Source: Planktothrix serta PCC 8927 (lineage in GTDB: Bacteria > Cyanobacteriota > Cyanobacteriia > Cyanobacteriales > Microcoleaceae). Taken from it: 64,000 bases of DNA. The notes beneath the pieces were generated by a model. The model searched no databases, was not told the DNA's origin, and saw only the letters and a program-made list of their open reading frames with translations. Position 1 is the stretch's first letter; every line of letters begins with the position of its first letter. Position numbers and translations under genes: made by a program. Where the stretch lies: NCBI RefSeq assembly GCF_900010725.2, contig NZ_LR734844.1:124001-188000 (forward strand), written 5' to 3'. Below, in pieces: positions 9,511 to 18,150 of this stretch.

Positions 9511-10830
9511 TTAAGTATTCATCCGTTCATAAATTGCGGAAGCAGCCGGAGAGTAACGGGTGAGGTAGCTAAAAATCCAGAATTTGATACAGGAATCAAT
9601 AATAACAGGAATAGTAGCAATAAACGCATTAATTGCTACGGGACTTTCTGGGAGTCCAAAATGAGCTACAACTCCTTCTAATAAAACTTCCCAGCCTTCG
9701 GCGGAGTGAAAGCCCACAAACATATCCGTAATTAAAATAAACAAAAATACTTTTAAAGGATCACTCAAATTTAAAAAGGTTCGATTAGAAAAACCTCTGA
9801 CAATTGTTATTTTAGTCCGATTAAAATAAACTAATCCCCCAAAGGTTAATAAAGCAACACCATCGGATAAAATATTTTTCCATCCATTTAAGGCGCGATT
9901 TCGTGATTCTTGCCAAATTTCAACCGCTTTTTCTGATAATTTTTCCTCTCTTTCAACTTCTGAAAGAGACGGAATTACTCCCAGTAATTGTCTAATTTCT
10001 AAACCTTCTTTAAAAGCAGAATATTCTCTTAAAAACTCCTGTTGAATTGCTGAACTGAGTTCAATTTTAGTCGGGTTTTTATTACTATAACTTCCGATTA
10101 AAGGATTAAAAACTATGTTTTTGACAGCGACTTGAACCAATAAAGGAATCAAGAATAAAATCATCAACCAACGCACCGCTATTTTATCTTGAATGCGTCT
10201 AACTCGCAATTCTTGAACAACCTGTTGTTCATAGTTCGGGTTGGCTTTCTGAAACCCCAAAAATCCCCAACTAAACCAACTTTTTCCTGGGGGTTGAAAG
10301 CCAAGATTAGATGTAGCTGCGATCGCTGCTGGATCGGTAGTCCGAGCGCTCGCTGATTCATTTTTTTCTTGTTTTAATTCCTCTGAGGTTAATCCCATAA
10401 CCGTCGGGGAATTTACGGCGGGAGGATTTGCCAAAATCTCAATTAAGGTATCCTCAGAATCTTGACGATATTTTTTAACAACAGAATCAATAAAATTGAG
10501 TTTCTCTACAATTTCATGCTCTGATGTTAGAAATTTATCGGTGATTAAAGCCGGATCATCCGTCTGCTCAGAAGGTGAAAATTGAGGATTCCACAAAAAA
10601 CTATTGAATTGAAATTGAGTTAAATTTAGACGAATTTTTAATAAGTGGCGATCGCGCAAACTTTGAACATAATCAACCACCGTTTTTTTAGATTCAGGAC
10701 AATAACCAATCGAATTACCCTGAAAATATTTATCTTCCAGGGCTTTAATTGCTTTAGCACTTTGATAAGCGGATTCTAACAGTTGAATTTGTCTTTGATT
10801 CAACCAATGATTAAATCGATTAAGACTCAT
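9511..10830 (-). CDS. pxcA: Proton extrusion protein PxcA (CemA/CotA family)
   Basis: PxcA is the cyanobacterial counterpart of chloroplast CemA, an inner-membrane protein needed for light-driven Na+-dependent proton extrusion and for growth at unfavourable pH. The 439-residue protein has a long soluble N-terminal half (about residues 1-215) starting MSLNRFNHWLNQRQIQLLES. Membrane segments follow: WLMILFLIPLLVQVAVKNIV near residue 220, DGVALLTFGGLVYF near 320, then DPLKVFLFILITDMFVGFHS and INAFIATIPVIIDSCIKFW. The C-terminal block with FHSAEGWEVLLEG and the ending YLTRYSPAASAIYERMN are family hallmarks. It starts 12 bp after the GUN4-domain gene, so the two are very probably cotranscribed. 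A long gene-poor region lies downstream. Confidence 0.92.
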   Translation of the reverse strand: MSLNRFNHWLNQRQIQLLESAYQSAKAIKALEDKYFQGNSIGYCPESKKTVVDYVQSLRDRHLLKIRLNLTQFQFNSFLWNPQFSPSEQTDDPALITDKFLTSEHEIVEKLNFIDSVVKKYRQDSEDTLIEILANPPAVNSPTVMGLTSEELKQEKNESASARTTDPAAIAATSNLGFQPPGKSWFSWGFLGFQKANPNYEQQVVQELRVRRIQDKIAVRWLMILFLIPLLVQVAVKNIVFNPLIGSYSNKNPTKIELSSAIQQEFLREYSAFKEGLEIRQLLGVIPSLSEVEREEKLSEKAVEIWQESRNRALNGWKNILSDGVALLTFGGLVYFNRTKITIVRGFSNRTFLNLSDPLKVFLFILITDMFVGFHSAEGWEVLLEGVVAHFGLPESPVAINAFIATIPVIIDSCIKFWIFSYLTRYSPAASAIYERMNT

Positions 10831-10842
10831 AGGTTTTCCAGA

Positions 10843-11430
10843 TCAATCAACACCGCAACGAATTAAACGAGCAATAAAATAAACCGCCATTTTTCCGCCA
10901 TAGGGCGATCGCCACCACCCAGAAGGATGACAGCCCACAGGAGCTTCTAAACTAAAATCAAGATCATCATAATCTAATAACTCATGATTAACACTCCATC
11001 CAAATTCAGCCTCCATAGCCTGTAAAACTTTCATATCAATATCAGAAATATCATCATTTCCTCCCAACCGGGTATAAATTTGTTGTTGAACACTAAAGCC
11101 AAAACGATCTTTACTGTAACTCATCCATAGTTGATCTAGCAAACTTAATGCACTACAGGGAAAAATCATAATCTCATCAGGAATAATATCGTCTAGGCTA
11201 TTTTTATTCATAATTTCTAACATAATTCTTGTGGTTTCTTGATCTGCTTCTTTCCAATTTCCTGCTTCTAAAAAATCCCGTAATTTTTGGTATCGGTATA
11301 TATCCGTTAATAATAATAACGCTTTATCTAACTTCTGTTCTAAGCGTTCAACTCGTTCTGATAAAGCATCCAAACTCAAAGGTTGAGATTGAGGTTTAGA
11401 CTGTTTGGGTTGTTGCGATGGGTTTGACAT
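10843..11430 (-). CDS. GUN4-domain protein
   Basis: GUN4 domains bind porphyrins such as protoporphyrin IX and Mg-protoporphyrin, and in the canonical protein stimulate Mg-chelatase. The 195 residues begin with a Gln/Pro/Ser-rich segment and a heptad-like helix (LSERVERLEQKLDKALLLLT). The GUN4 core runs from about residue 48: YQKLRDFLEAGNWKEADQET, then ALSLLDQLWMSYSKDRFGFS, and near the C-terminus GCHPSGWWRSPYGGK. Because the coiled-coil N-terminus differs from stand-alone Gun4, this may be one of the GUN4-domain paralogues rather than the chelatase activator, so I give no symbol. It is the first gene of a two-gene unit with pxcA, 12 bp apart, linking tetrapyrrole sensing with proton/ion balance by position only. 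Confidence 0.85.
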   Translation of the reverse strand: MSNPSQQPKQSKPQSQPLSLDALSERVERLEQKLDKALLLLTDIYRYQKLRDFLEAGNWKEADQETTRIMLEIMNKNSLDDIIPDEIMIFPCSALSLLDQLWMSYSKDRFGFSVQQQIYTRLGGNDDISDIDMKVLQAMEAEFGWSVNHELLDYDDLDFSLEAPVGCHPSGWWRSPYGGKMAVYFIARLIRCGVD

Positions 11431-11495
11431 ATTTTATAGGGATTTGATTGAAAGTTAACTACTAAGCTGTTAAGCATTTAAAACTGATCTGCAAC

Positions 11496-11620
11496 TATAG
11501 CAATCCTAAATGATTTGTGATAAAAACCGGTAGGGGTTGGGTCTTCCAACCCTCTTTGCGCTTGGGTTGGGAGACCCAACCCCTACGATAAAATGCTACA
11601 ACCTATTTAGGATTGCTATA
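11496..11620. repeat. MITE-like palindromic element
   Basis: A 125-bp element bounded by 16-bp perfect inverted repeats (tatagcaatcctaaat at 11496-11511 and its complement at 11605-11620). Inside are further complementary arms (GTAGGGGTTGGGTCT and AGACCCAACCCCTAC), so nearly the whole unit can fold into one hairpin. It has no coding capacity. Related end sequences appear alone near 34880-34897 (aaataggattgctata) and 37200-37221 (tatagcaatcccaaatagg), which suggests a dispersed non-autonomous family. It lies in the 344-bp gap upstream of the gun4-like gene and downstream of the RND pump gene. Confidence 0.75.
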
Positions 11621-11723
11621 TGACCTAGATAGCCCATTGTTTGACATTTTCCCTGATTGATCGGTATAGCGCTACGCATTACAGTTAGGACACTTTTGAG
11701 TTCTGAAACGCTTTCACTGCTTA

Positions 11724-11760
11724 CTGTTCCCTGTTCCCTGTTCCCTGTTCCCTGTTCCCT
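11724..11760. repeat. Heptamer tandem repeat (ctgttcc)5
   Basis: Five perfect copies of CTGTTCC plus two bases, immediately downstream of the RND pump gene's stop. The same heptamer, as its complement, fills the gaps on both sides of rpoC1. This is the short tandemly repeated repetitive (STRR) class known from filamentous cyanobacteria. Confidence 0.85.
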
Positions 11761-11774
11761 AGCACTATGACAAT

Positions 11775-14700
11775 TTAGGGTTTACTGACACGGCTATCGG
11801 GTTGGATAGAACCATTATCCGAGGGGGCTAAAGTCTCCGAATTTTTACCCGGAGAATGCAGATCTTCCGGTGGAGAGGGGGGTTGATTTTTATCCGATTT
11901 ATTATTATTGGATGAATCGGATTTTTTGCCTTTCAGAAAACGTTCTTCTAGGGTTTTAACCGTAATGTAAAGGTTCGGGGTAATTAACAAACTTAAGAGG
12001 GTTCCTGCTAATAAACCCCCAAAAATTGCCGTACCCAATGACCAACGACTGCTAGAACCCGCTCCCGCAGCCACCACTAAGGGCCAGAACCCGATCAAAC
12101 TAGAAATAGCCGTCATTTGAATCGGTCGGAACCGTTGTTCCCCCGCTTGAATAGCGGCTTGGGTAATACTTAAACCCTTGTCCCGGAGTTGGTTGGCAAA
12201 CTCCACAATCAGAATCGAGTTTTTAGACGCCAAACCAATCAACATCACCAAGGCCACCTGCACATAAACATCATTAGTAATTAGGGGCCAGACCGTCCCT
12301 TGCAAGAGAACATTCGACCGGAACCAAACCGCAGCCATGGCTCCCAAGACCGCCAGAGGCACCGATAACATAATAATCATCGGATCAATATAACTTTCGT
12401 ACTGGGCTGATAGCACCAGAAAGGCCATGATAAAGGCTAATCCGAAAATTAAAATCGCCGCCCCCCCGGAAGACTTTTCTTCCAAGGCGCTACCCTGCCA
12501 AGCATAATCAAAACCGGGGTCTAAGACCTCAGATGCTAATTTTTCCATAACAGCGATCGCTTGACCCGTACTGGCTCCAGGAGCGGGGTTTCCTTGAATC
12601 AACATGGAACGGAAGATATTAAAATGGTTGATAGTTTCTGGCCCGACAAAATCCGTGAGTTTCACCAAATTACTCAGGGAAATCATCTGTCCATCCCGGG
12701 AACGCACATATAACTGAGTAATATCCTCCGGTCGGGCGCGAAATTCTTTTTCCGCCTGGGCGACAACCCGATATTGACGTTGACCTAACACAAAGTCATT
12801 GATATAGGATGAGCCCAAATAGGTTTGTAAGGTACTAAAAATTTGGCTGACATCCACATTCAAAGCATTAGCGCGATCGCGCAATACCTCAACCCTTTTC
12901 TGAGCCTTACTCGCAGAAAACTGACTAAATACCCCGGCAAAAGTGGGATTAGAATTAGCCGCTCCAATTAAACGATTGCCATTTTCTACTAAGGATTGAA
13001 TCGGTAAATTTCCCGTTGTATCTAATAACTGAAATTCAAAGCCCCCAGTGGTACTCAAACCCTGAACCGGGGGAGCATTCACCGCAAAGGCTTGAACTTC
13101 AGGAATCGATTGTAACGACCCATTTAAGCGTCTTAAAACCCCAAAAACCGATTGATTCGCCTCCGGTCGCTGATCCCAAGGTTTGAGTAACACAAAAGCA
13201 ATCCCCTGACTGGGATTCTGGCCCTCAAAACCAAATCCAGGAACCGCAAACACACTTTCAACTTCAGGAATTGCTAAAGTCCGATCTACAATTTGTTCAG
13301 AAGCCTTAGAGGTATAGTTGAGGGACACCCCATCAGGAGTCCGAAAGATCACGATTAAATAGCCCTGATCTTCTTCTGGGACGAACCCCGATGGTACTTG
13401 TTGATAAACAAATACCGTTGTTGCTAACCCGGCCACAAATATAATCATCACCAAAGTATTAATCTTGGTGAGAAAGGTAACAACTCCAGCGTATTTTTCC
13501 TGTACCCAACCAAAACCTCGGTTAAATTGCTCAAAAAACCACCCCAAAGGCCCCCCGGTTTTCTTTTGGCGACGTAACAATAGCCCCGCCATACTGGGAG
13601 AAAAGGAAAGGGCATTAAAGGTAGAAAACACCACCGCAAAAATAATTGTTACCGCAAATTGTTTATAAATTACTCCCGTTGTTCCTGGGAAAAACAAAAC
13701 CGGAACAAACACCGCCAGCAAAACGATCGAGGTGGCAATGATCGCCCCGGTCAGTTCTGACATGGCATCGAGGGCCGCTTGCATCGGTTTCATCCCCTGT
13801 TCAATCTTGATCATCACCGCTTCGACAACCACGATGGCATCGTCCACCACTAAACCCGCAGCCAGGGTACAAGCAAATAGGGTTAAAGTGTTCAGTTCCA
13901 GGCCCAGGGCTTTCAACCCAGCCATCGCCCCAATCAGAGCCACTGGAATCGCCACGGCGGGAATTAAGGTTGCTCGCCAATCCTGCAAAAATACAAAAAT
14001 CACCAACACCACTAAGGCAATAGCCATAATCAGGGTAATTGCCACTTCCCTCAGAGACACATTAATAAATAGGGTGGTGTCATAGGCAATCTTGTTGTTC
14101 ATGCCCGGTGGGAAATTTTTACTCAGTTCCTTAATTGTGGCTTTGAGTTGGGCGGCGGTTTCTAGGGCATTACTACCCGGAAGCTGATAAATCCCCAAAC
14201 CGACGGAGGGTTCACCATTAAAGGTAGATTCCAAATCATAATTTTCTGCCCCTAACTCGGCTCGGCCCACGTCCTTAATGGTGATTAACTCTCCACTGTC
14301 GGTGGTTCTGAGTACCATTTGTTCAAATTCTTCGACGGTGCGGAGGCGACTAGCGGCCTGTAGGGGAATTTCAAAGAGTTGATCGGCGGGTGTGGGTTGT
14401 TGACCGATTTTTCCGGCCCCCACCTGGACGTTTTGTGTTGTTAAGGCTGCGGCCACATCCTGGGCCGTTAATCCCCTCGCGGCCATCCGAGACGGATCAA
14501 GCCAGAGCCGCATGGCATATTTGCGCTCCCCAAAGATTGTTACCTGACCTACCCCAGGAACCCGACTCAGTTGGTCAACAATAAAAAGATCAATATAATT
14601 ACTAATAAATGTGGTGTCATATATCGGCTTTCCGCTTTCGTCTTTATCGGAATAAAAACCGATCACCAATAGAATACTAGGGGATGAAGCCTGCACTGAA

Positions 14701-15089
14701 AGCCCAACTTGCCTGACAACATCGGGTAAATTAGACTCAGCTTGAGCGACTCGGTTTTGAACGTTAACTTGGGCAATATTCCGGTCAACATCATTGGGAA
14801 AAAACACGGAAATATTACTGATGCCGTTATTTCCCGTACTGGAGGAGAGATATTTCATCCCCTCCACCCCGTTAATTTCTCGCTCGATGATAGTGGTTAC
14901 GGTGGTTTCTGTTGTTTCCGCATCCGCACCAATATTGACCCCAACAATGCTAATTTGGGTATTCGCCAGGTTAGGAAGTTGAGTAATCGGCAGCAGGGGA
15001 ATGGAGATAGCACCCACCAAAATAATCAGGATACTACAGACCGTCGTTAGGACAGGTCGTTTAATAAAGGTTTGAACAAACAGGATCAT
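11775..15089 (-). CDS. RND-family multidrug efflux pump (HAE1/AcrB type)
   Basis: A 1,104-residue inner-membrane proton-driven pump of the AcrB/MexB class, which exports hydrophobic compounds through a tripartite channel. Seen: the N-terminal anchor FIKRPVLTTVCSILIILVG; the first periplasmic domain (QISIVGVNIGADAETTE, NINGVEGM-type text); the proton-relay helix with paired aspartates in AGLVVDDAIVVVEAVM near residue 410; the second half beginning near residue 545; and the closing helices FRPIQMTAISSLIGFWPLV. A hydrophilic Ser/Asn/Pro-rich tail of about 55 residues follows the last helix. It lies 129 bp downstream of its adaptor gene in the same orientation. No outer-membrane TolC gene is adjacent, so that partner must be elsewhere. 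The substrate cannot be read from the sequence. Confidence 0.93.
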   Translation of the reverse strand: MILFVQTFIKRPVLTTVCSILIILVGAISIPLLPITQLPNLANTQISIVGVNIGADAETTETTVTTIIEREINGVEGMKYLSSSTGNNGISNISVFFPNDVDRNIAQVNVQNRVAQAESNLPDVVRQVGLSVQASSPSILLVIGFYSDKDESGKPIYDTTFISNYIDLFIVDQLSRVPGVGQVTIFGERKYAMRLWLDPSRMAARGLTAQDVAAALTTQNVQVGAGKIGQQPTPADQLFEIPLQAASRLRTVEEFEQMVLRTTDSGELITIKDVGRAELGAENYDLESTFNGEPSVGLGIYQLPGSNALETAAQLKATIKELSKNFPPGMNNKIAYDTTLFINVSLREVAITLIMAIALVVLVIFVFLQDWRATLIPAVAIPVALIGAMAGLKALGLELNTLTLFACTLAAGLVVDDAIVVVEAVMIKIEQGMKPMQAALDAMSELTGAIIATSIVLLAVFVPVLFFPGTTGVIYKQFAVTIIFAVVFSTFNALSFSPSMAGLLLRRQKKTGGPLGWFFEQFNRGFGWVQEKYAGVVTFLTKINTLVMIIFVAGLATTVFVYQQVPSGFVPEEDQGYLIVIFRTPDGVSLNYTSKASEQIVDRTLAIPEVESVFAVPGFGFEGQNPSQGIAFVLLKPWDQRPEANQSVFGVLRRLNGSLQSIPEVQAFAVNAPPVQGLSTTGGFEFQLLDTTGNLPIQSLVENGNRLIGAANSNPTFAGVFSQFSASKAQKRVEVLRDRANALNVDVSQIFSTLQTYLGSSYINDFVLGQRQYRVVAQAEKEFRARPEDITQLYVRSRDGQMISLSNLVKLTDFVGPETINHFNIFRSMLIQGNPAPGASTGQAIAVMEKLASEVLDPGFDYAWQGSALEEKSSGGAAILIFGLAFIMAFLVLSAQYESYIDPMIIMLSVPLAVLGAMAAVWFRSNVLLQGTVWPLITNDVYVQVALVMLIGLASKNSILIVEFANQLRDKGLSITQAAIQAGEQRFRPIQMTAISSLIGFWPLVVAAGAGSSSRWSLGTAIFGGLLAGTLLSLLITPNLYITVKTLEERFLKGKKSDSSNNNKSDKNQPPSPPEDLHSPGKNSETLAPSDNGSIQPDSRVSKP

Positions 15090-15149
15090 GGGGATCTGCT
15101 CTGAATAGGGGAGGGCGTTGGCTGTTGACGGTTGACGGGTACGGGCGGA

Positions 15150-15177
15150 GTAGGGGCGAGGCGCGCCTCGCCCCTAC
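15150..15177. repeat. 28-bp perfect palindrome between adaptor and pump genes
   Basis: The arm GTAGGGGCGAGGCG is followed directly by its exact complement, so the 28 bp form a perfect inverted repeat within the 129-bp gap of the efflux operon, next to GTTGACG repeats. In the transcript it would make a very stable GC-rich hairpin that could protect the upstream message or lower expression of the downstream pump. No T-run follows in the direction of transcription. Confidence 0.8.
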
Positions 15178-15218
15178 AAATCTGTGAAATCCAGTAAATC
15201 CGTCTTAATCCGTGATCA

Positions 15219-16868
15219 TTATTGGGGTTTTGGTGTTTCCGGTGTTGGGGAAGAAGCTGGAGTCGGTTGCGGTTTTTGATTGGTAATGGGCGAACCATCT
15301 CGTAATTTAACCACACCATCGGTAACAACCTTTTCTCCTGCTTTTAAGCCCGATAGGACTTCAAAACTTTGACCTTGAATACTGCCTAATTGTACGGGTT
15401 TTTGTTTTGCTACTAATTGAGTTTTTCCCTCTTGAGTTTGTTCTTGAGCGACAAAGACAAAACTTTGATCTCCAATCCGACTAATGGCTGTCACCGGAAT
15501 GGTAATTCCAGATTGTTGTTCCCAGATTACCTTAGCTCGGACAATTTGATCCGTTCGCAGTGCATTATCCCGATTATCGTAAATTGCTTTAACTAAAATT
15601 GTTTGAGTTCCTGAACCCGCACTCGGAGCAATATAAGACACCTGAGATCTTCCGATTAATTCTCCGGTCTCTTGACTCAGCAGTTCAACAAGGGTTCCGG
15701 CTCTGACTTGGGATAAACGCTCAACGGGAATATTAATCTGAACTTCTAATAAATCATTTTGACGAATACTGGTAATTTGGGTTTGGCTATCGACAAAATC
15801 CCCCGGTTTCACGAGCACATCTCCCACTATTCCAGTAATGGGGGATTTGATCTCGTAATATTCTAACTGTACCTGTTGAGCCGTTGCGCTTGAGCGAGCT
15901 TGGTCAATATCTCGCTGTAGTCGTTTTAGTTCTGATTCTTGAGCAATGATGACTTGTTCTTGAGTGGCAATTTGAGCGTTGAGGGTTGAAACTTGACGAT
16001 TATAACTTTGTTTAGCACTTTCAACTTTAGCAACGGAGGAATCAACTCGTCTTTGTTGAGTCTCAATTTGGGTGTTTAGGGTGGAGATTTGACGCTCTAG
16101 GTTTTGTTGAGCACTTCTGACTCTCGCCTGTAGGGACATGATTTCCCGTTCTTGAGCAGCAAAGTCCGCTTGAGAGGCTTGATAATCTCGTAATTTTTGA
16201 TCGTAGATTTCTGAGGAAATTACTCCTTGTTCATACAGTTGTTGATAGCGATCATAAGCTTTTTTGCGTTCGTCCATAATCGCCCGTCTGCGCTCCCGTT
16301 CTTTGATCCCGACCTGCACGTTTTCTTGGGCAGTTTGCAACTCATCGGCAACGGAAGTATATTCTAATTCATACTGTAATCGCTCTTTTTCGTTCTTTTC
16401 TGCGGCTAGGGTTTGTTGAGCGTCTTCTAAATCGGCTTCTTGAGATTGGTAAGTGAGTTGGGCTTGGATGCGTCGCAATTCGGCTCGTTGAGCATCCAGA
16501 TTAGCTCTAGCACTATTCAACTGGGCAATTCTGGACTCAACACTGGCTAATTGACTTTCATAATTAGCCTGTTGCTGTCGTCCGTCAATTTGAATTAGGG
16601 GGCTATTTTGAGAAACGCGATCGCCCAACCGCACATAAACTTGTTTGACCAAACCATTAACACGGGGTTGAATCACCGCATTCTGAACCCCCTCAACTCT
16701 AGCATTATAGACGCTACTGTCTTTTACGTTACTCGCTCCTACAGTTGCCAAACTTACTACAACGGGTGGGGGTGCTGCGGCTTGAGGTTCACTCCCACAA
16801 CCTGCCATCAAAATACTACCCAAGATCAGAGTAAAATAGGACTTCCAGAAGGGAGAATGCTGTTGCAT
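15219..16868 (-). CDS. RND efflux adaptor (membrane fusion) lipoprotein
   Basis: The periplasmic adaptor that links the RND pump to an outer-membrane channel. The 549 residues begin with a lipoprotein signal, SILMAGC, with the lipidated cysteine at residue 24. A biotinyl-lipoyl-like half (RVEGVQNAVIQPRVNGLVKQ, VRLGDRVSQNSPLIQIDGRQ) follows. About residues 95-330 form an unusually long coiled-coil hairpin rich in Gln, Arg and Ala. The second lipoyl half (YEIKSPITGIVGDVLVKPGD) and the beta-barrel/membrane-proximal domain follow, with a Pro/Thr/Gln-rich tail. The coiled coil is much longer than in AcrA, more like the HlyD/EmrA type. It is the first gene of the unit with the pump at 11775-15089; the 578-bp upstream region should hold the promoter. 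Confidence 0.9.
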   Translation of the reverse strand: MQQHSPFWKSYFTLILGSILMAGCGSEPQAAAPPPVVVSLATVGASNVKDSSVYNARVEGVQNAVIQPRVNGLVKQVYVRLGDRVSQNSPLIQIDGRQQQANYESQLASVESRIAQLNSARANLDAQRAELRRIQAQLTYQSQEADLEDAQQTLAAEKNEKERLQYELEYTSVADELQTAQENVQVGIKERERRRAIMDERKKAYDRYQQLYEQGVISSEIYDQKLRDYQASQADFAAQEREIMSLQARVRSAQQNLERQISTLNTQIETQQRRVDSSVAKVESAKQSYNRQVSTLNAQIATQEQVIIAQESELKRLQRDIDQARSSATAQQVQLEYYEIKSPITGIVGDVLVKPGDFVDSQTQITSIRQNDLLEVQINIPVERLSQVRAGTLVELLSQETGELIGRSQVSYIAPSAGSGTQTILVKAIYDNRDNALRTDQIVRAKVIWEQQSGITIPVTAISRIGDQSFVFVAQEQTQEGKTQLVAKQKPVQLGSIQGQSFEVLSGLKAGEKVVTDGVVKLRDGSPITNQKPQPTPASSPTPETPKPQ

Positions 16869-17129
16869 AGTTTGGCTAGGGATAGATAATCATTAACAAG
16901 AAATAACTGAGTTGGCAATACTTCTTTGGATATATAGCATAGCGGGTTTTCTGGAAATTTTGGACTTACGACAATAATTCTTATCAGAAAAATGGGTTTA
17001 AAACCCCTAATACCTAGTTAGGCTTTATATTAGGCTGTCAGTTCAAATCCGATTGTGCTACCATTTACGATAACAGGAAAGGGTAAACAACCTGTATAAA
17101 AACCTAGTATGCCTAACGGCAAAACGCGC

Positions 17130-17407
17130 TTACCTTGACAATTGAATCTATGCGGTTCTACTGCACAGTTCTAGTTTCCCCCAGCAGTGGGTAAAAGATT
17201 CGTGGGAGCTAGGCAACCAGTTTTTTTGAAGCAAATTTAATTTGTTTCAAGTTAAAAAAGAACTCGCAGCAATGCGAATAGGGTAGGGCATACCCAAATT
17301 TACGCAAGGGCGTGAATCCCACCTCTGATTAAAGCACTGCAAGGTACTTTGATTAAGTGGTTTCGTTGAACCCAGAATCCCCACGCCTTCAGGCTGGGGA
17401 GTGTCAA
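17130..17407 (+). ncRNA. Solo TnpB-element right end, omega-RNA-like, without a tnpB
   Basis: No coding frame survives here: all three plus-strand frames have frequent stops. The 3' end has the architecture of an IS200/IS605-type right end: GAA followed by the hairpin TCCCCA-CGCCTTCAGGC-TGGGGA (17378-17400) and the terminal GTGTCAA. The intact TnpB element at 47.1 kb ends the same way (GAATCCCACCCC ... GGGGTGGGAGTGTCAA). Upstream lie other pairable segments, for example GGTAGGGCATACCC (17281-17294) and GCAAGGGCGTG. In TnpB elements this end specifies the guide (omega/re) RNA, with the guide being the DNA just beyond the end, here starting at 17408 (AATTGTCTAACC). The left limit is a guess. 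The preceding 16869-17129 holds no gene that I can see and should contain the adaptor-gene promoter. Confidence 0.55.
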
Positions 17408-17445
17408 AATTGTCTAACCCTAATTTCCCATAGCCTCACCAATAG

Positions 17446-18129
17446 CTAATTTTGAACCGAGATGGAGGGTGATTCAGATGTTGTTAACGGTTGGGTCTTG
17501 TTCAACGGAATTCTTGTGATTAAATAAAATAGAGGGCCGAATAAAGGAACCAAGCTAACCCCCCAAAAGATAGCCGGATTTTTCATCCCGCGCCGTGTCA
17601 TATCATCTCCTAATAAAGCTGGAAATAGAAGACTTAATAAACAAAAGTCAAGACTCATGACATGAATAAAACGGTTAGTTTGCCATTGTTGAATAAAGTC
17701 TCCCCAGTTTCCTTGGGTTAAACCATAACGAACTAAAGCGATCGCTCCCAAGGTTAACAAAAGTCCCGTAATTCGAGAATCAAACACTTTAATCAAGACT
17801 GATTTTTTTCCTAAAAATTGAGGGTTAGGTTGGCGTAATGCTAAGTAAGGTAATATGGCAAATGCACCCACTCCAAAGGATAATGTTGCAAAGGGCCAAG
17901 CCGGGATTTTTTGTCCCCGTCCATCCATAAACAGAACACAACTATAAATAAACGGCCAAATCCCCATAATATTAAAGAGGGCAATAATTAAAGGATTAAT
18001 CCCTGTCCAGTTTCCGGTTGAGAGATTTTGAATTAATGTAAAAGTATCGGGTTGATCAGGCGGTGCAAAAATAAACGCATACAGGATAAAACCTAGCCAA
18101 ATTGAGCCAAAAATGATTTTATTTTTCAT
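17446..18129 (-). CDS. Hypothetical multi-pass membrane protein
   Basis: A 227-residue protein with about six hydrophobic segments: residues 5-22; PLIIALFNIMGIWPFIYSCV near 45-65; FATLSFGVGAFAILPYLAL near 80-98; a helix near 120-137; LDFCLLSLLFPALL near 160-173; and AIFWGVSLVPLFGPLFYLI near 187-205. Conserved-looking polar text includes MDGRGQKIPAWPF and DDMTRRGMKNP. Similar proteins exist in cyanobacteria and plastid-bearing plants as far as I recall, but I cannot give a function. It lies 21 bp downstream of the CsoR-type metal sensor on the same strand, so the two are probably cotranscribed. That raises, but does not prove, a role in metal handling; there is no obvious metal-binding Cys/His cluster in it. 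Confidence 0.6.
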   Translation of the reverse strand: MKNKIIFGSIWLGFILYAFIFAPPDQPDTFTLIQNLSTGNWTGINPLIIALFNIMGIWPFIYSCVLFMDGRGQKIPAWPFATLSFGVGAFAILPYLALRQPNPQFLGKKSVLIKVFDSRITGLLLTLGAIALVRYGLTQGNWGDFIQQWQTNRFIHVMSLDFCLLSLLFPALLGDDMTRRGMKNPAIFWGVSLVPLFGPLFYLITRIPLNKTQPLTTSESPSISVQN

Positions 18130-18150
18130 CGTTAAATTTCCGGCAATATT

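Noticed and set aside
11724-11760. CRISPR-like repeat array
   Set aside because: Seven-base units without spacers; the same holds for the tracts at 25.7, 27.6 and 55.7 kb. No 25-40-bp repeat with regular spacers was seen.
13732-14085. Plus-strand frames opposite the RND pump, rpoB and rpoC2 genes
   Set aside because: They mirror the codon structure of well-supported genes on the other strand and have compositionally biased, non-protein-like sequence.
15086-15328. 80-residue minus-strand frame between the efflux genes
   Set aside because: It overlaps the adaptor's 3' end in another frame, is low-complexity and includes the palindrome; no family resemblance.
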